A DNA stretch of 64,000 bases from Achromobacter spanius (GTDB lineage: Bacteria > Pseudomonadota > Gammaproteobacteria > Burkholderiales > Burkholderiaceae_B). Below, piece by piece: positions 17,403 to 26,314 of this stretch. Location of the stretch: contig NZ_CP025030.1 in the NCBI RefSeq assembly GCF_002812705.1, positions 372,001-436,000 on the forward strand. Direction: 5' to 3'. Numbering within the stretch: the stretch's first letter is position 1; every line of letters begins with the position of its first letter. A program made the translations under genes and the position numbers. The notes below the pieces were generated by a model. That model made no database searches. It was not told where the DNA came from and saw only the letters and a program-made list of their open reading frames with translations.

Positions 17403-18923
17403 ATGTCTCACGCAGAACCCCTCACCCGCATCCATGAACTGCTGGCACGGCAAGCGCGCCAGCAACCCGACGCTGTTGTGCTTTACGAAGAAGGCGGCGG
17501 CGCCCTGACCTACGCGCAACTGTGGCAGCGCGTGCAGGCCGTGGCCGAATGGCTGCGTGATCAAGGCGTGCAGCCGGGCCACCGGGTGCTGATGGTGGGG
17601 GAAAACTGCACGGCGATGATCGCGGCGCTGTTCGGATGCGGTGTGGCGGGTGCATGGCCGGTGGGCGTGAACGCGCGGCTGTCGGCACGCGAAGTCGACA
17701 ACATCCGCCAACACGCCCAACCTGAACTGCTGCTCTACACCACGGGTGTGTCTGGCGCGGCGGCCGACCACGCCGCCGCTGCCGGCGCGGTGGATGCGGA
17801 CCCCGCCGTCTGGGGGCCGGGCGTGCAGGCCGCGCGCACCGCCACCCCCACCCTTGCGGAAAGCGGTGCGCTGGCCTCGGAAGTGGCGACCGTCATTTAC
17901 ACGTCCGGCACCACCGGCGCGCCCAAGGGCGTGCTGGTACCGCATCGGGGCCTGCTGCATTTCGCGCGGGTGTCGGCCGCGTCGCGACGCTTGACGCCGC
18001 ACGACATTGGCTATGCGGCGCTGCCCATGTCGCACATTTTCGGCATTGCCACCGTGCTGATGGCGACCCTGCACGCGGGCGCCAGCCTGGTGCTGCGCAG
18101 CCGCTTCGACGCCGAAGACGCCTTCAAGGCCCTGGCGCATCCAGGCGTCAGCATCTTGCAGGGCGTGCCCACCATGTTCAGCCGCATGATGGCCGTGGCT
18201 CCGCCCCGCGCCGACCTGCGCGCCCCCGCCCTGCGTTACCTGTACACCGGCGGCGCGGCGCTGGACCCCACGCTGAAGCGCGACGCCGAACGCTACTTCG
18301 GCGTGGCCATGCATCACGGCTACGGCATCACCGAATACGCGGGTTCGATGTTCATCACCCGCATCGACGAACCGCGCGACGACTGCTCGGCGGGCTATGC
18401 GGTGGACGGCGTGGAGCTACGCCTGGGCAGCCCCGACGCCGACGCCCCCAAGCCCGGCGAACGCGGCGACATCCTGATCCGTGGCCCCGGCGTCATGCTG
18501 GGCTACTACCGCAGCCCTGAACAAACGCAGCAAGCGCTCTTGCCCGGCGGCTGGCTCAACACCGGCGACATCGGCTACGTGGACGACAGCGGCGCGCTGT
18601 TCATCGCTGGCCGCTCCAAGGACCTGATCATCCGCTCGGGCTTCAACGTCTACCCCATCGAAGTCGAGTCGGTCATCAACGCGTTCCCGGGCGTGCGCCT
18701 GTCCGCCGTAGTGGGCCGCAACACCGCCGACCAGAACGAAGAGGTCATCGCCTTTGTCGAGCCCCTGCCCGGCGCCAAGGTCGACACCGAACTCTTGATG
18801 CTGCACCTGCGCGCGCAACTGGCGCCGTACAAGCGGCCCGCTCGAATCATTCCCATCGACACCATTCCCACGACCGTCAGCGGAAAAATCCTGAAGCAAC
18901 CGCTGAAAGAAAGGCTGGCGTAG
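17403..18923 (+). CDS. Acyl-CoA synthetase (AMP-forming)
   Basis: The 506-residue enzyme activates a carboxylic acid with ATP and CoA. It has the P-loop VIYTSGTTGAPKGVLVPHRG, the adenylate motif HGYGITEYAGS, the hinge GDIGYVDDSGALFIAGRSKD with IIRSGFNVYPIEVE, and the C-terminal lysine motif TTVSGKILKQPLKER. ATG at 17403 gives a normal length; the upstream frame overlaps the thiolase-like gene. It sits in the plus-strand operon after the DUF35/thiolase-like pair and probably loads the pathway's unknown substrate. Confidence 0.92.
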   Translation: MSHAEPLTRIHELLARQARQQPDAVVLYEEGGGALTYAQLWQRVQAVAEWLRDQGVQPGHRVLMVGENCTAMIAALFGCGVAGAWPVGVNARLSAREVDNIRQHAQPELLLYTTGVSGAAADHAAAAGAVDADPAVWGPGVQAARTATPTLAESGALASEVATVIYTSGTTGAPKGVLVPHRGLLHFARVSAASRRLTPHDIGYAALPMSHIFGIATVLMATLHAGASLVLRSRFDAEDAFKALAHPGVSILQGVPTMFSRMMAVAPPRADLRAPALRYLYTGGAALDPTLKRDAERYFGVAMHHGYGITEYAGSMFITRIDEPRDDCSAGYAVDGVELRLGSPDADAPKPGERGDILIRGPGVMLGYYRSPEQTQQALLPGGWLNTGDIGYVDDSGALFIAGRSKDLIIRSGFNVYPIEVESVINAFPGVRLSAVVGRNTADQNEEVIAFVEPLPGAKVDTELLMLHLRAQLAPYKRPARIIPIDTIPTTVSGKILKQPLKERLA

Positions 18924-18981
18924 GCGCGGACTCGCTGTTTCCGCTCCACGACCGGCCTCTTAACCACAAGGAGACAACAGC

Positions 18982-19956
18982 GTGAAACTCAAGACCCTCT
19001 TTGCCGTGGCCGCCGCCACGGCAGCCTTCGCCATGGCGTCCTCGGCCAGTGCCCAGGCGTATCCCGACCGCCCCATCCGCCTGCTGGTGGGCTACGCCCC
19101 TGGTGGCCCCGTCGACACCACGGCCCGCGTCTTCGCCAAGTATCTGGGCGACAAGCTGGGCCAGACGGTTGTCGTGGAAAACCGCGCGGGCGCCAGCGGC
19201 ATGATCGCGTCGGACGCCACCGCCAAGGCCTCGCCCGACGGCTACCTGCTGGGCTTTGCCGCCAGCCCCACCCTGACCATGTCGCCCCTGGTCCAGCGCA
19301 GCAAGCTGTTCGATCCGCGCAGCGACTTCTCGCTGATCGGGCTGGTGGTTGATTACGCCAACGTGCTGCTGATCGGCCCGCAGATTCCCGCCAAGAACGT
19401 CGGCGACCTGGTCAACTACGCGCGCTCGCATCCCGATGCGGTGTCGTTCGGATCGGCCGGCATCGGCGCCTCGAACCACTTGTCGGCCGAGCTGCTGAAA
19501 AAACAGGCCGATGCGCCCATGCTGCACGTGCCCTACCGGGGCAACTCGCCCGCCATGATGGACGTGGTCAGCGGCAAGGTGACGTTCATGTTCGACATCA
19601 CCAGCACCGCCATTCCCTTCATCAAGAGCGGCAAGGCGCGCGCGCTGGCCGTCACGTCCAAGACCCGCAACCCGGAACTGCCGGATGTGCCCACCATGAT
19701 CGAAGCCGGCATGAAGGACTACGAAGTCGTGGGCTGGTACGCGCTGGTCGGCCCGAAGAAATTGCCTGACGCCGTCTCGGCCCGCCTGACCCGCGCGCTG
19801 CAAGACGTGTCGCAAGACCCCGCGTTCCGCAAAGCCATGACCGAAGGCGGCTACGCCATCAACACGGGTGATTCCAAAGCCCTGCAAGCCCGTATCGACC
19901 GCGAGTACGCCTTGTGGTCGGACGTCATCCAAAGCGCCAACATCCAGGCCAACTGA
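18982..19956 (+). CDS. Bug/TctC-family periplasmic solute-binding protein
   Basis: The 324-residue protein has a Sec signal peptide (MKLKTLFAVAAATAAFAMAS, cleavage likely after SASAQA), then YPDRPIRLLVGYAPGGPVDTTAR and VENRAGASGMIASDATAKA, the first Bug motifs. Bug proteins bind carboxylates and similar small molecules in the periplasm. The GTG start has AAGGAG 8 nt upstream. It lies in the operon of the acyl-CoA ligase, so it may bind the ligase's substrate. No TctA/TctB membrane genes are in the window, which is usual for Bug paralogues in this family of bacteria. Confidence 0.92.
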   Translation: MKLKTLFAVAAATAAFAMASSASAQAYPDRPIRLLVGYAPGGPVDTTARVFAKYLGDKLGQTVVVENRAGASGMIASDATAKASPDGYLLGFAASPTLTMSPLVQRSKLFDPRSDFSLIGLVVDYANVLLIGPQIPAKNVGDLVNYARSHPDAVSFGSAGIGASNHLSAELLKKQADAPMLHVPYRGNSPAMMDVVSGKVTFMFDITSTAIPFIKSGKARALAVTSKTRNPELPDVPTMIEAGMKDYEVVGWYALVGPKKLPDAVSARLTRALQDVSQDPAFRKAMTEGGYAINTGDSKALQARIDREYALWSDVIQSANIQAN

Positions 19957-19975
19957 CCTCTACCGGAGCCCACTG

Positions 19976-20932
19976 ATGCATCCTCCGCTTGCGCTACGCG
20001 CCCAGACCCGCCTGCCGATCATCGGCGCCCCCATGTTTCTGGTCTCTGGGCCCGAGCTGGTCGTGGCGCAATGCGCGGCGGGGATCATCGGCACCTTTCC
20101 ATCCCTGAACGCCCGTCCGCAGGAACAGTTGCAAGACTGGCTCACCCGCATCGAAGACGGCCTGGCCGCCCGCCGACGCGCCCACCCCACGGCCAAGGTG
20201 GCGCCCTACGGCGTGAACCTGATCATCCACCCCAGCAACCCGCGCTGGCAGGGCGACCTGGCCATCTGCGCCGAACGGCGCGTGCCGCTCATCATCACGT
20301 CACTGCATGCCCCCGAAGCCGTGGTGCAAGCCGTGCATCCCTACGGCGGGCTGGTCTATCACGACGTCACCAACGTACGGCACGCCAAGCGCGCACTGGA
20401 GGCGGGGGTCGACGGCCTGATCCTCGTAGCGGCGGGCGCGGGCGGCCACGCGGGCCAGATCAACCCCATTGCGCTCATCAACGAAATCCGCGCTTTCTAC
20501 GATGGCCCCTTGGCGCTATCGGGCTGCATCAGCCATGGCAAGGATGTGCTTGCCGCCGAGGTCCTGGGCTGCGACTTCGCCTACATGGGCACGCGCTTCA
20601 TCGCCACGCAGGAATCATTGGCGGGCGACTCCTATCGCGAGATGGTGTTGCAAGCCCAGGCGGCTGACGTGACTTACACCCCGTACTTCTCCGGCGTGCC
20701 CGCGAACTACTTGTCGGCCAGCATTCTGGCGGCGGGATTGGACCCCGTGGCCTTGTCCCGCAATGGCGAAGCGCCCCCGGCCAACATGGACAAGAACTCG
20801 CGGCCCAAGGCCTGGAAGGACATCTGGAGCGCCGGACAAGGCGTGGGCGCGGCGCAGGAGATTCTGTCGATCGCGACGCTGGTGGATCAGTTGGAAGCGG
20901 AATATCGCGGTGCGCGGGCGGCGTTGCGCTGA
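19976..20932 (+). CDS. Nitronate monooxygenase-like FMN protein
   Basis: The 318-residue TIM-barrel flavoprotein belongs to the NMO / 2-nitropropane dioxygenase family, which also includes enoyl reductase-like members. Motifs are PIIGAPMFLVSGPELVVAQC, VAAGAGGHAGQINPIALINEI (FMN phosphate region) and LSGCISHGKDVLAAEVLGCDFAYMGTRF. ATG at 19976 has GGAG upstream. It is the last gene of the ligase/Bug operon. The chemistry could be oxidation of a nitronate or another flavin reaction on a CoA ester; the sequence does not decide. Confidence 0.87.
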   Translation: MHPPLALRAQTRLPIIGAPMFLVSGPELVVAQCAAGIIGTFPSLNARPQEQLQDWLTRIEDGLAARRRAHPTAKVAPYGVNLIIHPSNPRWQGDLAICAERRVPLIITSLHAPEAVVQAVHPYGGLVYHDVTNVRHAKRALEAGVDGLILVAAGAGGHAGQINPIALINEIRAFYDGPLALSGCISHGKDVLAAEVLGCDFAYMGTRFIATQESLAGDSYREMVLQAQAADVTYTPYFSGVPANYLSASILAAGLDPVALSRNGEAPPANMDKNSRPKAWKDIWSAGQGVGAAQEILSIATLVDQLEAEYRGARAALR

Positions 20933-20954
20933 CCCGGTAGAGACACAACAAAAA

Positions 20955-20989
20955 AGGCGGCGTGCTCGCTTTCCGCTTGCACGCCGCCT
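20955..20989. terminator. Hairpin terminator between convergent NMO and Bug genes
   Basis: AGGCGGCGTGC (20955-20965) pairs perfectly with GCACGCCGCCT (20979-20989) across a 13-nt loop. An A-run lies on the left, which becomes a T-run for minus-strand transcripts. It lies between convergent stop codons at 20932 and 21000. Confidence 0.85.
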
Positions 20990-20999
20990 CTTGCTTGCG

Positions 21000-21995
21000 T
21001 TATTCCAGCTTGATATTCGCCGTCTTGATCAAGTCGCGCCATTTCACGATTTCGTTGCGCACGAATTCGCCGAATTGCTCGGGCGTGCCGGGCTTGGGCT
21101 CGGCGCCTGCCGCGATCATGCCCTTGGCCGTGGCCGGGTCCGACAGCACCTTCACCATGTCGGCGTTCATGCGCTTGACGATATCGGGCGGCGTGCCCTT
21201 GGGCGCCATCACACCGCTCCACGAATAGGCCTCGTAGCCGGGCAGGCCCGACTCGGCGATGGTGGGCACGTTGGGCAGCATGCTGGACCGCGTGGGGTTG
21301 CCCACGCCCAGCGCGCGCACCTTGCCGCCGCTTAAGTGCGGCACTGCGGACGGGCCATCCGCGAACATCACCTGCACCTGTCCACCCAGCAAGTCCTGCA
21401 TGGCGGGCGCGCTGCCGCGATAGGGCACGTGCTGGATGCGCGTGCCGGCCATGGCGTTGAACAGCTCTCCGGCCAGGTGCGTGCCGCCGCCCGTGCCCGA
21501 TGAGCCGAACGACAGCTTGCCGGGGTGTTGCTTGGCATAGGCGATCAGTTCGCTCACCGTGTTCACCGGCATCGACGCATTCACCACCAGCACGATGGGA
21601 AACACCGCCGCCATGCCCACCGGCACGAAGTCGGTGGTGATGTCGTAGGTGAGGTTGTTGCGCAGGCTGGGCAACACCGCGTGGTGGATGGAAGCGAAGA
21701 AAAAGTTGTAGCCGTCCGGCGCCGCCTTGGCCGCGAACTGCGCGCCGACGATGCCACCCGCGCCCGACTTGTTGTCCACCACGGTGGGCACGGACCACAT
21801 CTGGCCCAAGGGCTGCGTGGTGAAGCGGGCGGTCGTGTCCACCGGGCCACCGGCGGGGAACGGCACGATGAACGTCACGGCATGGCCGGGCCAGGTGGCG
21901 GCGCGGGCAACGGAAGAAAATAAGGTGGGCAGTACGGCCGACGCGCACGTGGCGCCCAGCCCCGCGAGCACGCGGCGGCGTTGAGGATCAATCAC
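21000..21995 (-). CDS. Bug/TctC-family periplasmic solute-binding protein, Tat-like signal
   Basis: This 331-residue binding protein starts MIDPQRRRVLAGLGATCASA, a twin-arginine-like signal (RRRVLAG) followed by a hydrophobic stretch ending near ARAA. The mature part has WPGHAVTFIVPFPAGGPVDTTAR, DNKSGAGGIVGAQFAAKA and HVPYRGSAPAMQDLLGGQVQ. It differs in signal type from the Bug at 18982 although both share GGPVDTTAR. It is convergent with the ligase operon and downstream of the LysR gene on the same strand; a promoter may lie in the 256-bp gap before it. Confidence 0.9.
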   Translation of the reverse strand: MIDPQRRRVLAGLGATCASAVLPTLFSSVARAATWPGHAVTFIVPFPAGGPVDTTARFTTQPLGQMWSVPTVVDNKSGAGGIVGAQFAAKAAPDGYNFFFASIHHAVLPSLRNNLTYDITTDFVPVGMAAVFPIVLVVNASMPVNTVSELIAYAKQHPGKLSFGSSGTGGGTHLAGELFNAMAGTRIQHVPYRGSAPAMQDLLGGQVQVMFADGPSAVPHLSGGKVRALGVGNPTRSSMLPNVPTIAESGLPGYEAYSWSGVMAPKGTPPDIVKRMNADMVKVLSDPATAKGMIAAGAEPKPGTPEQFGEFVRNEIVKWRDLIKTANIKLE

Positions 21996-22251
21996 TGCAG
22001 TCTCCAGGTCTTGGTGTTATGCACGGTCAAGCTTGGTACTGCCGCCCGCCGTTTTTATGCGCGCTTGCTGATTGCGCTTTTTTTATTATTTGCCCAGCGC
22101 CCGGATTCACCGCTACACATTTTCAAAAGCCCCTCTTTCGCACGAATTGAATGTTCGGTAAGCGGACAGGATTTTCCCTAGGGCCTGGCGCGGATACGAC
22201 ATCCGGCGCAGGCCAAAGGGACGACAGGCAACGCGTACTGAACCCGTGCGC
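21996..22251. other. Gap between LysR and Bug genes
   Basis: No gene is seen in these 256 bp. An AT-rich run (TTTTTTTATTATT, about 22079-22091) stands out against the GC-rich background and could belong to a promoter for the minus-strand Bug gene. No clear terminator for the LysR gene was found. Confidence 0.35.
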
Positions 22252-23151
22252 CTACTGTCCGCGCGCGGCGCGTTGCACGTGTTCGATGAAGCATTCGGCG
22301 AAGCTGGGCAGGTCTCGGCCGCGCTGTCGGCACAGCAACCGGTCGCGCAGCGCCCAGGGGTCTTCCAGCTTCAATACGTGCAGCGCATCGGGCCGGCTGT
22401 AGCGCGCGGCGCAGGCGCGTGGCACCACGGCAATGCCGGCTCCTGCTTCCACCATGCGGCACACCGCTTCAAAGCTGCCCACATGCACGCGCTGGCAGAT
22501 GCGCTTGCCCAGGCCGCTGGCAATGTCTTCCAGAAAGGTCTGGATGGCGCTGTCAGGGTGGATGCCCACGAACTGATAGGCGTCGACCAGGTCCACGAAA
22601 TGCGCGGACTTGGAGGCGGCCAGCGGGTGGTCCAACGACGTCACCACGGTGAGCTCGTCGCGAAACAAGGGCGTGACATCCAAGCCTTCTACATCGATAT
22701 TGCCGGCCACCAAGCCCAGGTCGCCCGCGCCCGCGCGGATGGCAATGACAATGTCGCCAGAAATTTTTTCTTCCAGCTCGACATCCACGTCAGGGTTTTC
22801 CGCCAGGAAGGTGGACAGCGCATCGGCCAGGAAGGAATTGGTGGCCGTGGTGTTGGCCAGCAAGCGCAAGCGCCCTTTCAGGCCGCTGGCATAGGGCTGA
22901 AGATCGGCGTTCAGGCATTCCAGCTGGCGAAAGACCGCATTGGCGTGCTTCAGCAGCACTTCGCCCGCCGGCGTCAGCGCCACGCCCGTGGCCAGCCGCA
23001 CCAACAGGCGCGCCTTGAAGGCTTCTTCCATGTGCTTGACGCGGGCGCTTGCCGCCGGCAAGGACAGGAACGTGCGTTCCGCCGCCCGGGTCAGGTTAAG
23101 GGTTTCGCCCACGTTCAAAAACAAACGCAGGTCGGTCAGATCATGTCTCAT
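22252..23151 (-). CDS. LysR-type transcriptional regulator
   Basis: The 299-residue regulator has the N-terminal helix-turn-helix DLTDLRLFLNVGETLNLTRA followed by AAERTFLSLPAASARVKHME, and an effector domain with GRLRLLANTTATNSF and VHVGSFEAVCRMVEAGAGIA. It diverges from the SDR/hydratase/CoA-transferase operon and probably regulates it. It belongs to the same LysR subfamily as the protein at 11471-12364, and the two share many positions over their full length. Confidence 0.92.
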   Translation of the reverse strand: MRHDLTDLRLFLNVGETLNLTRAAERTFLSLPAASARVKHMEEAFKARLLVRLATGVALTPAGEVLLKHANAVFRQLECLNADLQPYASGLKGRLRLLANTTATNSFLADALSTFLAENPDVDVELEEKISGDIVIAIRAGAGDLGLVAGNIDVEGLDVTPLFRDELTVVTSLDHPLAASKSAHFVDLVDAYQFVGIHPDSAIQTFLEDIASGLGKRICQRVHVGSFEAVCRMVEAGAGIAVVPRACAARYSRPDALHVLKLEDPWALRDRLLCRQRGRDLPSFAECFIEHVQRAARGQ

Positions 23152-23215
23152 GTTCCACCACGCAGAAGGGGGGCATTTCTAATTTTGAATTCTTCGAATG
23201 CCGTCCCGAATCTAC

Positions 23216-23232
23216 CATGGGGCATTCCCATG
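23216..23232. promoter_or_regulatory. Palindrome in LysR/SDR divergent promoter
   Basis: CATGGG-N5-CCCATG is a perfect 6-bp dyad 71 bp upstream of the SDR start codon. A second looser dyad (GGCATT at 23172-23177, AATGCC at 23197-23202) lies nearer the LysR start. Both are candidate LysR-binding sites; the assignment rests on position only. Confidence 0.35.
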
Positions 23233-23302
23233 AACCAGACCGGTTGATGCGGAACTGTTTTCCAACGACGGCGCGTGCGCCGCAGCAAAGGAGTCAGAGT
23301 CA

Positions 23303-24217
23303 ATGAGCGGCATCGTTTCCGGAAAGGTAGTGGTCGTCACCGGCGCGGGCGGCGGCATCGGGCGCAGCATTGCGCTGGCGATGGCCGAAGCGGGCGCCAA
23401 GGTGGTGGTGAACGACATCGGCGTGTCGCTCACGGGCGAAGGCGGCGCGGAAGGGCCGGCGCAGGAAGTCGTGCGCGAGATCGTGGCGGCCGGCGGACAG
23501 GCCGTGGCCAACACCGACAGCGTGGCGGCCTACGACAGCGCCAGCCGCGTCGTGCAGACGGCGATCGACGCCTTCGGACGCATCGACGCGGTCATCAACA
23601 ACGCGGGCAATCTGCGCGACCGCGTTTTCCACAAGATGAGCGAAGAGGAATGGCGCCAGGTGATCGACGTGCACCTGAACGGTTCGTTCTTCATGAGCCG
23701 CGCGGCGGCGCCGTACTTCCGCGAGCAGGAATCCGGCGCGTTCGTGCACATGACGTCCACCTCGGGTCTGATCGGCAACTTCGGCCAGGCCAACTACGCC
23801 GCCGCGAAGCTGGGCATCGTGGCGCTGTCCAAATCCATCGCGCTGGACATGGCGCGCTACAACGTGCGCTCGAACTGCATTGCGCCCTTCGCCTGGAGCC
23901 GCATGACGAGTTCCATCCCGGCGGAAACCGATGAAGAGAAGGCGCGTGTCGAAAAGTTGAAGAAGATGGAAGCGGGCAAGGTCGCGCCGATGGCCGTGTT
24001 CCTGGCCAGCGATGCGGCCAGCGAAGTCACCGCGCAGATCTTCGCGGTGCGCGCCAACGAGATCATGCTGATCAGCCAGCCGCGTCCGCTGCGCACGGTG
24101 CATCACAGCGAAGGCTGGACGCCCGAGCGCATTGCCGACATTGCCGTGCCGGCGATGCGCAAGCACTTCTATGCGTTGGAGCGTTCGCCCGACGTGATCG
24201 ACTGGGACCCTATCTGA
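23303..24217 (+). CDS. Short-chain dehydrogenase/reductase (3-hydroxyacyl-CoA dehydrogenase-like)
   Basis: The 304-residue SDR has the Rossmann motif VTGAGGGIGRSIALAMAEAG, VINNAGNLRDRVFHKMSEEE and the catalytic Ser-Tyr-Lys set in TSTSGLIGNFGQANYAAAKLG. The extra segment after residue 240 and the wording NDIGVSLTGEGG resemble the dehydrogenase part of peroxisomal multifunctional enzyme type 2, so a 3-hydroxyacyl-CoA substrate is plausible. It is the first gene of the operon SDR, hydratase and CoA-transferase, under the divergent LysR. Confidence 0.9.
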   Translation: MSGIVSGKVVVVTGAGGGIGRSIALAMAEAGAKVVVNDIGVSLTGEGGAEGPAQEVVREIVAAGGQAVANTDSVAAYDSASRVVQTAIDAFGRIDAVINNAGNLRDRVFHKMSEEEWRQVIDVHLNGSFFMSRAAAPYFREQESGAFVHMTSTSGLIGNFGQANYAAAKLGIVALSKSIALDMARYNVRSNCIAPFAWSRMTSSIPAETDEEKARVEKLKKMEAGKVAPMAVFLASDAASEVTAQIFAVRANEIMLISQPRPLRTVHHSEGWTPERIADIAVPAMRKHFYALERSPDVIDWDPI

Positions 24218-24224
24218 GACCGCC

Positions 24225-25085
24225 ATGCCGCTGGATTACGCCACCGTGAAAGACTGGCGCTTTGACGAGGTCCGTCAGCGCTACGACCAGAAAGACACCA
24301 TGCTGTACGCGCTGGGCATCGGGCTGGGCCAAGACCCCGAGGACACCCGCCAGTTGCGCTACGTGTACGAAGAGGGCTTGCAGGCGTTTCCCACGATGGG
24401 CGTGGTGCTGGCCTACCCCGGCTTCTGGGTGCGCGACCCGCGCACCGGCATCGACTGGGTGAAAGTGGTGCACGGCGAGCAGCGGCTCACGGTGCACGCG
24501 CCCTTGCCGGCGTCGGGCATGGTCGTGAGCCGCACCCGCAACACGCATGTGATCGACAAGGGCGCGGACAAGGGCGCCATCGTCATCAACGAGCGCACGC
24601 TGCATGGCGAAGACGGCGCCTGCCTGGCCACCTTGCGCCAGAGCACGTTCTGCCGGGGCGACGGCGGCTTCGGCCAGGGCGATGCCAGCCCCGAGCCCCT
24701 GCCCGCCACGCCCGATGGTGAGCCGGACCTGCGCTGCGAACTGCGCATCGCGCCCAATGCCGCGCTGTTGTATCGGCTGAACGCCGATCCCAATCCGTTG
24801 CATGTGGACCCCGAGGTAGCGCGCCAGGCGGGGTATCCGCGGCCCATTCTGCACGGGCTGTGCTCGTACGGCGTGGCCGCGCACGCCATCGTGAAAAGCT
24901 GCTGCGACTACGACGCCTCGCGGCTGACCAGCTTGAACACGCGCTTTTCCGCGCCGGTGTATCCCGGCGAAACGCTGCAATGCGATATCTGGCGACAGGC
25001 GAACGGGCAGATCCAGTTCCTGGCGCGCTCGCGTGAACGCAACGTGGTGGTGATGAGCCACGGTACCGCGACGGTGCAACCATGA
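24225..25085 (+). CDS. MaoC-like 2-enoyl-CoA hydratase 2
   Basis: The 286-residue double-hotdog protein shows the hydratase-2 signature YRLNADPNPLHVDPEVARQ followed by GYPRPILHGLCSYG, including the catalytic Asp/His region. The N-terminal half (YALGIGLGQDPED) is the substrate-binding hotdog. It hydrates enoyl-CoA to an (R)-3-hydroxyacyl-CoA in known relatives, which suits the SDR encoded 7 bp upstream. It overlaps the CoA-transferase by 4 bp. Confidence 0.92.
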   Translation: MPLDYATVKDWRFDEVRQRYDQKDTMLYALGIGLGQDPEDTRQLRYVYEEGLQAFPTMGVVLAYPGFWVRDPRTGIDWVKVVHGEQRLTVHAPLPASGMVVSRTRNTHVIDKGADKGAIVINERTLHGEDGACLATLRQSTFCRGDGGFGQGDASPEPLPATPDGEPDLRCELRIAPNAALLYRLNADPNPLHVDPEVARQAGYPRPILHGLCSYGVAAHAIVKSCCDYDASRLTSLNTRFSAPVYPGETLQCDIWRQANGQIQFLARSRERNVVVMSHGTATVQP

Positions 25086-26314
25086 CGCGGCCGCCCGCGC
25101 TGGACGGCATCCGAGTATTGGACTTGTCGCGCATCCTGGCCGGCCCCTGGTGCACGCAGAACCTGGCTGATTTGGGCGCCGACGTCATCAAGATTGAACG
25201 CCCGGGCGTGGGCGACGACACGCGCGCCTGGGGGCCGCCGTACCTGAAGGATGCGAACGGCCAGGACACGAGTGAATCCGCCTACTACCTGAGCACGAAT
25301 CGCAACAAGCGTTCGGTGGAAGCCGACATGGCCACGCCCGCGGGCGCGGCGCTGATCCGCGAACTGGCGGCCGTTAGCGACATTCTGGTCGAGAACTTCA
25401 AGGTGGGTGGGCTGAAGAAATATGGGCTGGACTACGACAGCCTGAAGGCCATCAACCCGCGCCTGATCTATTGCTCGGTGACGGGCTTTGGGCAGGACGG
25501 ACCCTTTGCGCAGCGCCCTGGGTATGACTTCATGATCCAGGGCATGGGCGGGCTGATGAGCATTACCGGTGAACGTGATGACCTGCCCGGCGGCGGCCCG
25601 CAGAAGGCGGGCGTGGCGGTGACGGATATCGTCACGGGCATGTACGCTACGGTCGCGATTCTGGCGGCGTTGCAGGAACGGCATCGTAGCGGCTTGGGGC
25701 AGCATCTGGACATCGCCCTGCTGGATAGCCATGTGGCGTTGCTGGCGAACCAGAATTCCAACTACTTCAATTCCGGCGTGGCGCCCACGCGCGCGGGTAA
25801 CGCGCATCAGAACGTGGTGCCTTATCAGGTGTTCGCGGCCAGCGACGGCCATCTGATCGTGGCCACGGGCAACGAATCGCAGTATCGGGCGTATTGCCGC
25901 GCCATCGGCGTGCCGGAGCTGGGCGACGACCCGCGCTTTGCCACCAACCGCTTGCGCGTCACGAACCGCGAGGAATTGATCGGGATCCTGACGGCGATCA
26001 TGCAGGAAGGCCGCCGCGACGATTGGATTGCGAAGCTGGAAGCGGTGGGGGTGCCGTGCGGCCCGATCAACAACATTGCACAGGCCTTCGCGCACCCACA
26101 AGCCGAAGCCAGACAGTTGCGCCGCGATTTGCCGCATCCCTTGGGCGGCACGGCACCCGTCACGGCCAGCCCGTTAAGATTTTCGGATTCGCCAGTGGTC
26201 TACCGCCGCGCCCCGCCGCTGTTGGGCGAGCACACGGAAGAAGTGCTGCGCGAGGTATTGAACAAATCCCCCGCCGCCATCGCCGAATTAAAAAAATCGG
26301 CAGATGGAAGGTAG
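25082..26314 (+). CDS. CaiB/BaiF (class III) CoA-transferase
   Basis: This 410-residue protein has the typical start LDGIRVLDLSRILAGPWCTQ and NLADLGADVIKIERP, then GDDTRAWGPPYL, YYLSTNRNKRSVEAD, SVTGFGQDGPFAQRPGYDFM and LPHPLGGTAPVTASPLRFSD. It could activate or recycle a carboxylate for the hydratase and SDR. It differs clearly from the CoA-transferase at 9286. The TAG stop (26312-26314) is part of the GTAGGATGGG head of a REP-like repeat, and the C-terminal residues KSADGR may be repeat-associated. Confidence 0.92.
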   Translation: MTRPPALDGIRVLDLSRILAGPWCTQNLADLGADVIKIERPGVGDDTRAWGPPYLKDANGQDTSESAYYLSTNRNKRSVEADMATPAGAALIRELAAVSDILVENFKVGGLKKYGLDYDSLKAINPRLIYCSVTGFGQDGPFAQRPGYDFMIQGMGGLMSITGERDDLPGGGPQKAGVAVTDIVTGMYATVAILAALQERHRSGLGQHLDIALLDSHVALLANQNSNYFNSGVAPTRAGNAHQNVVPYQVFAASDGHLIVATGNESQYRAYCRAIGVPELGDDPRFATNRLRVTNREELIGILTAIMQEGRRDDWIAKLEAVGVPCGPINNIAQAFAHPQAEARQLRRDLPHPLGGTAPVTASPLRFSDSPVVYRRAPPLLGEHTEEVLREVLNKSPAAIAELKKSADGR

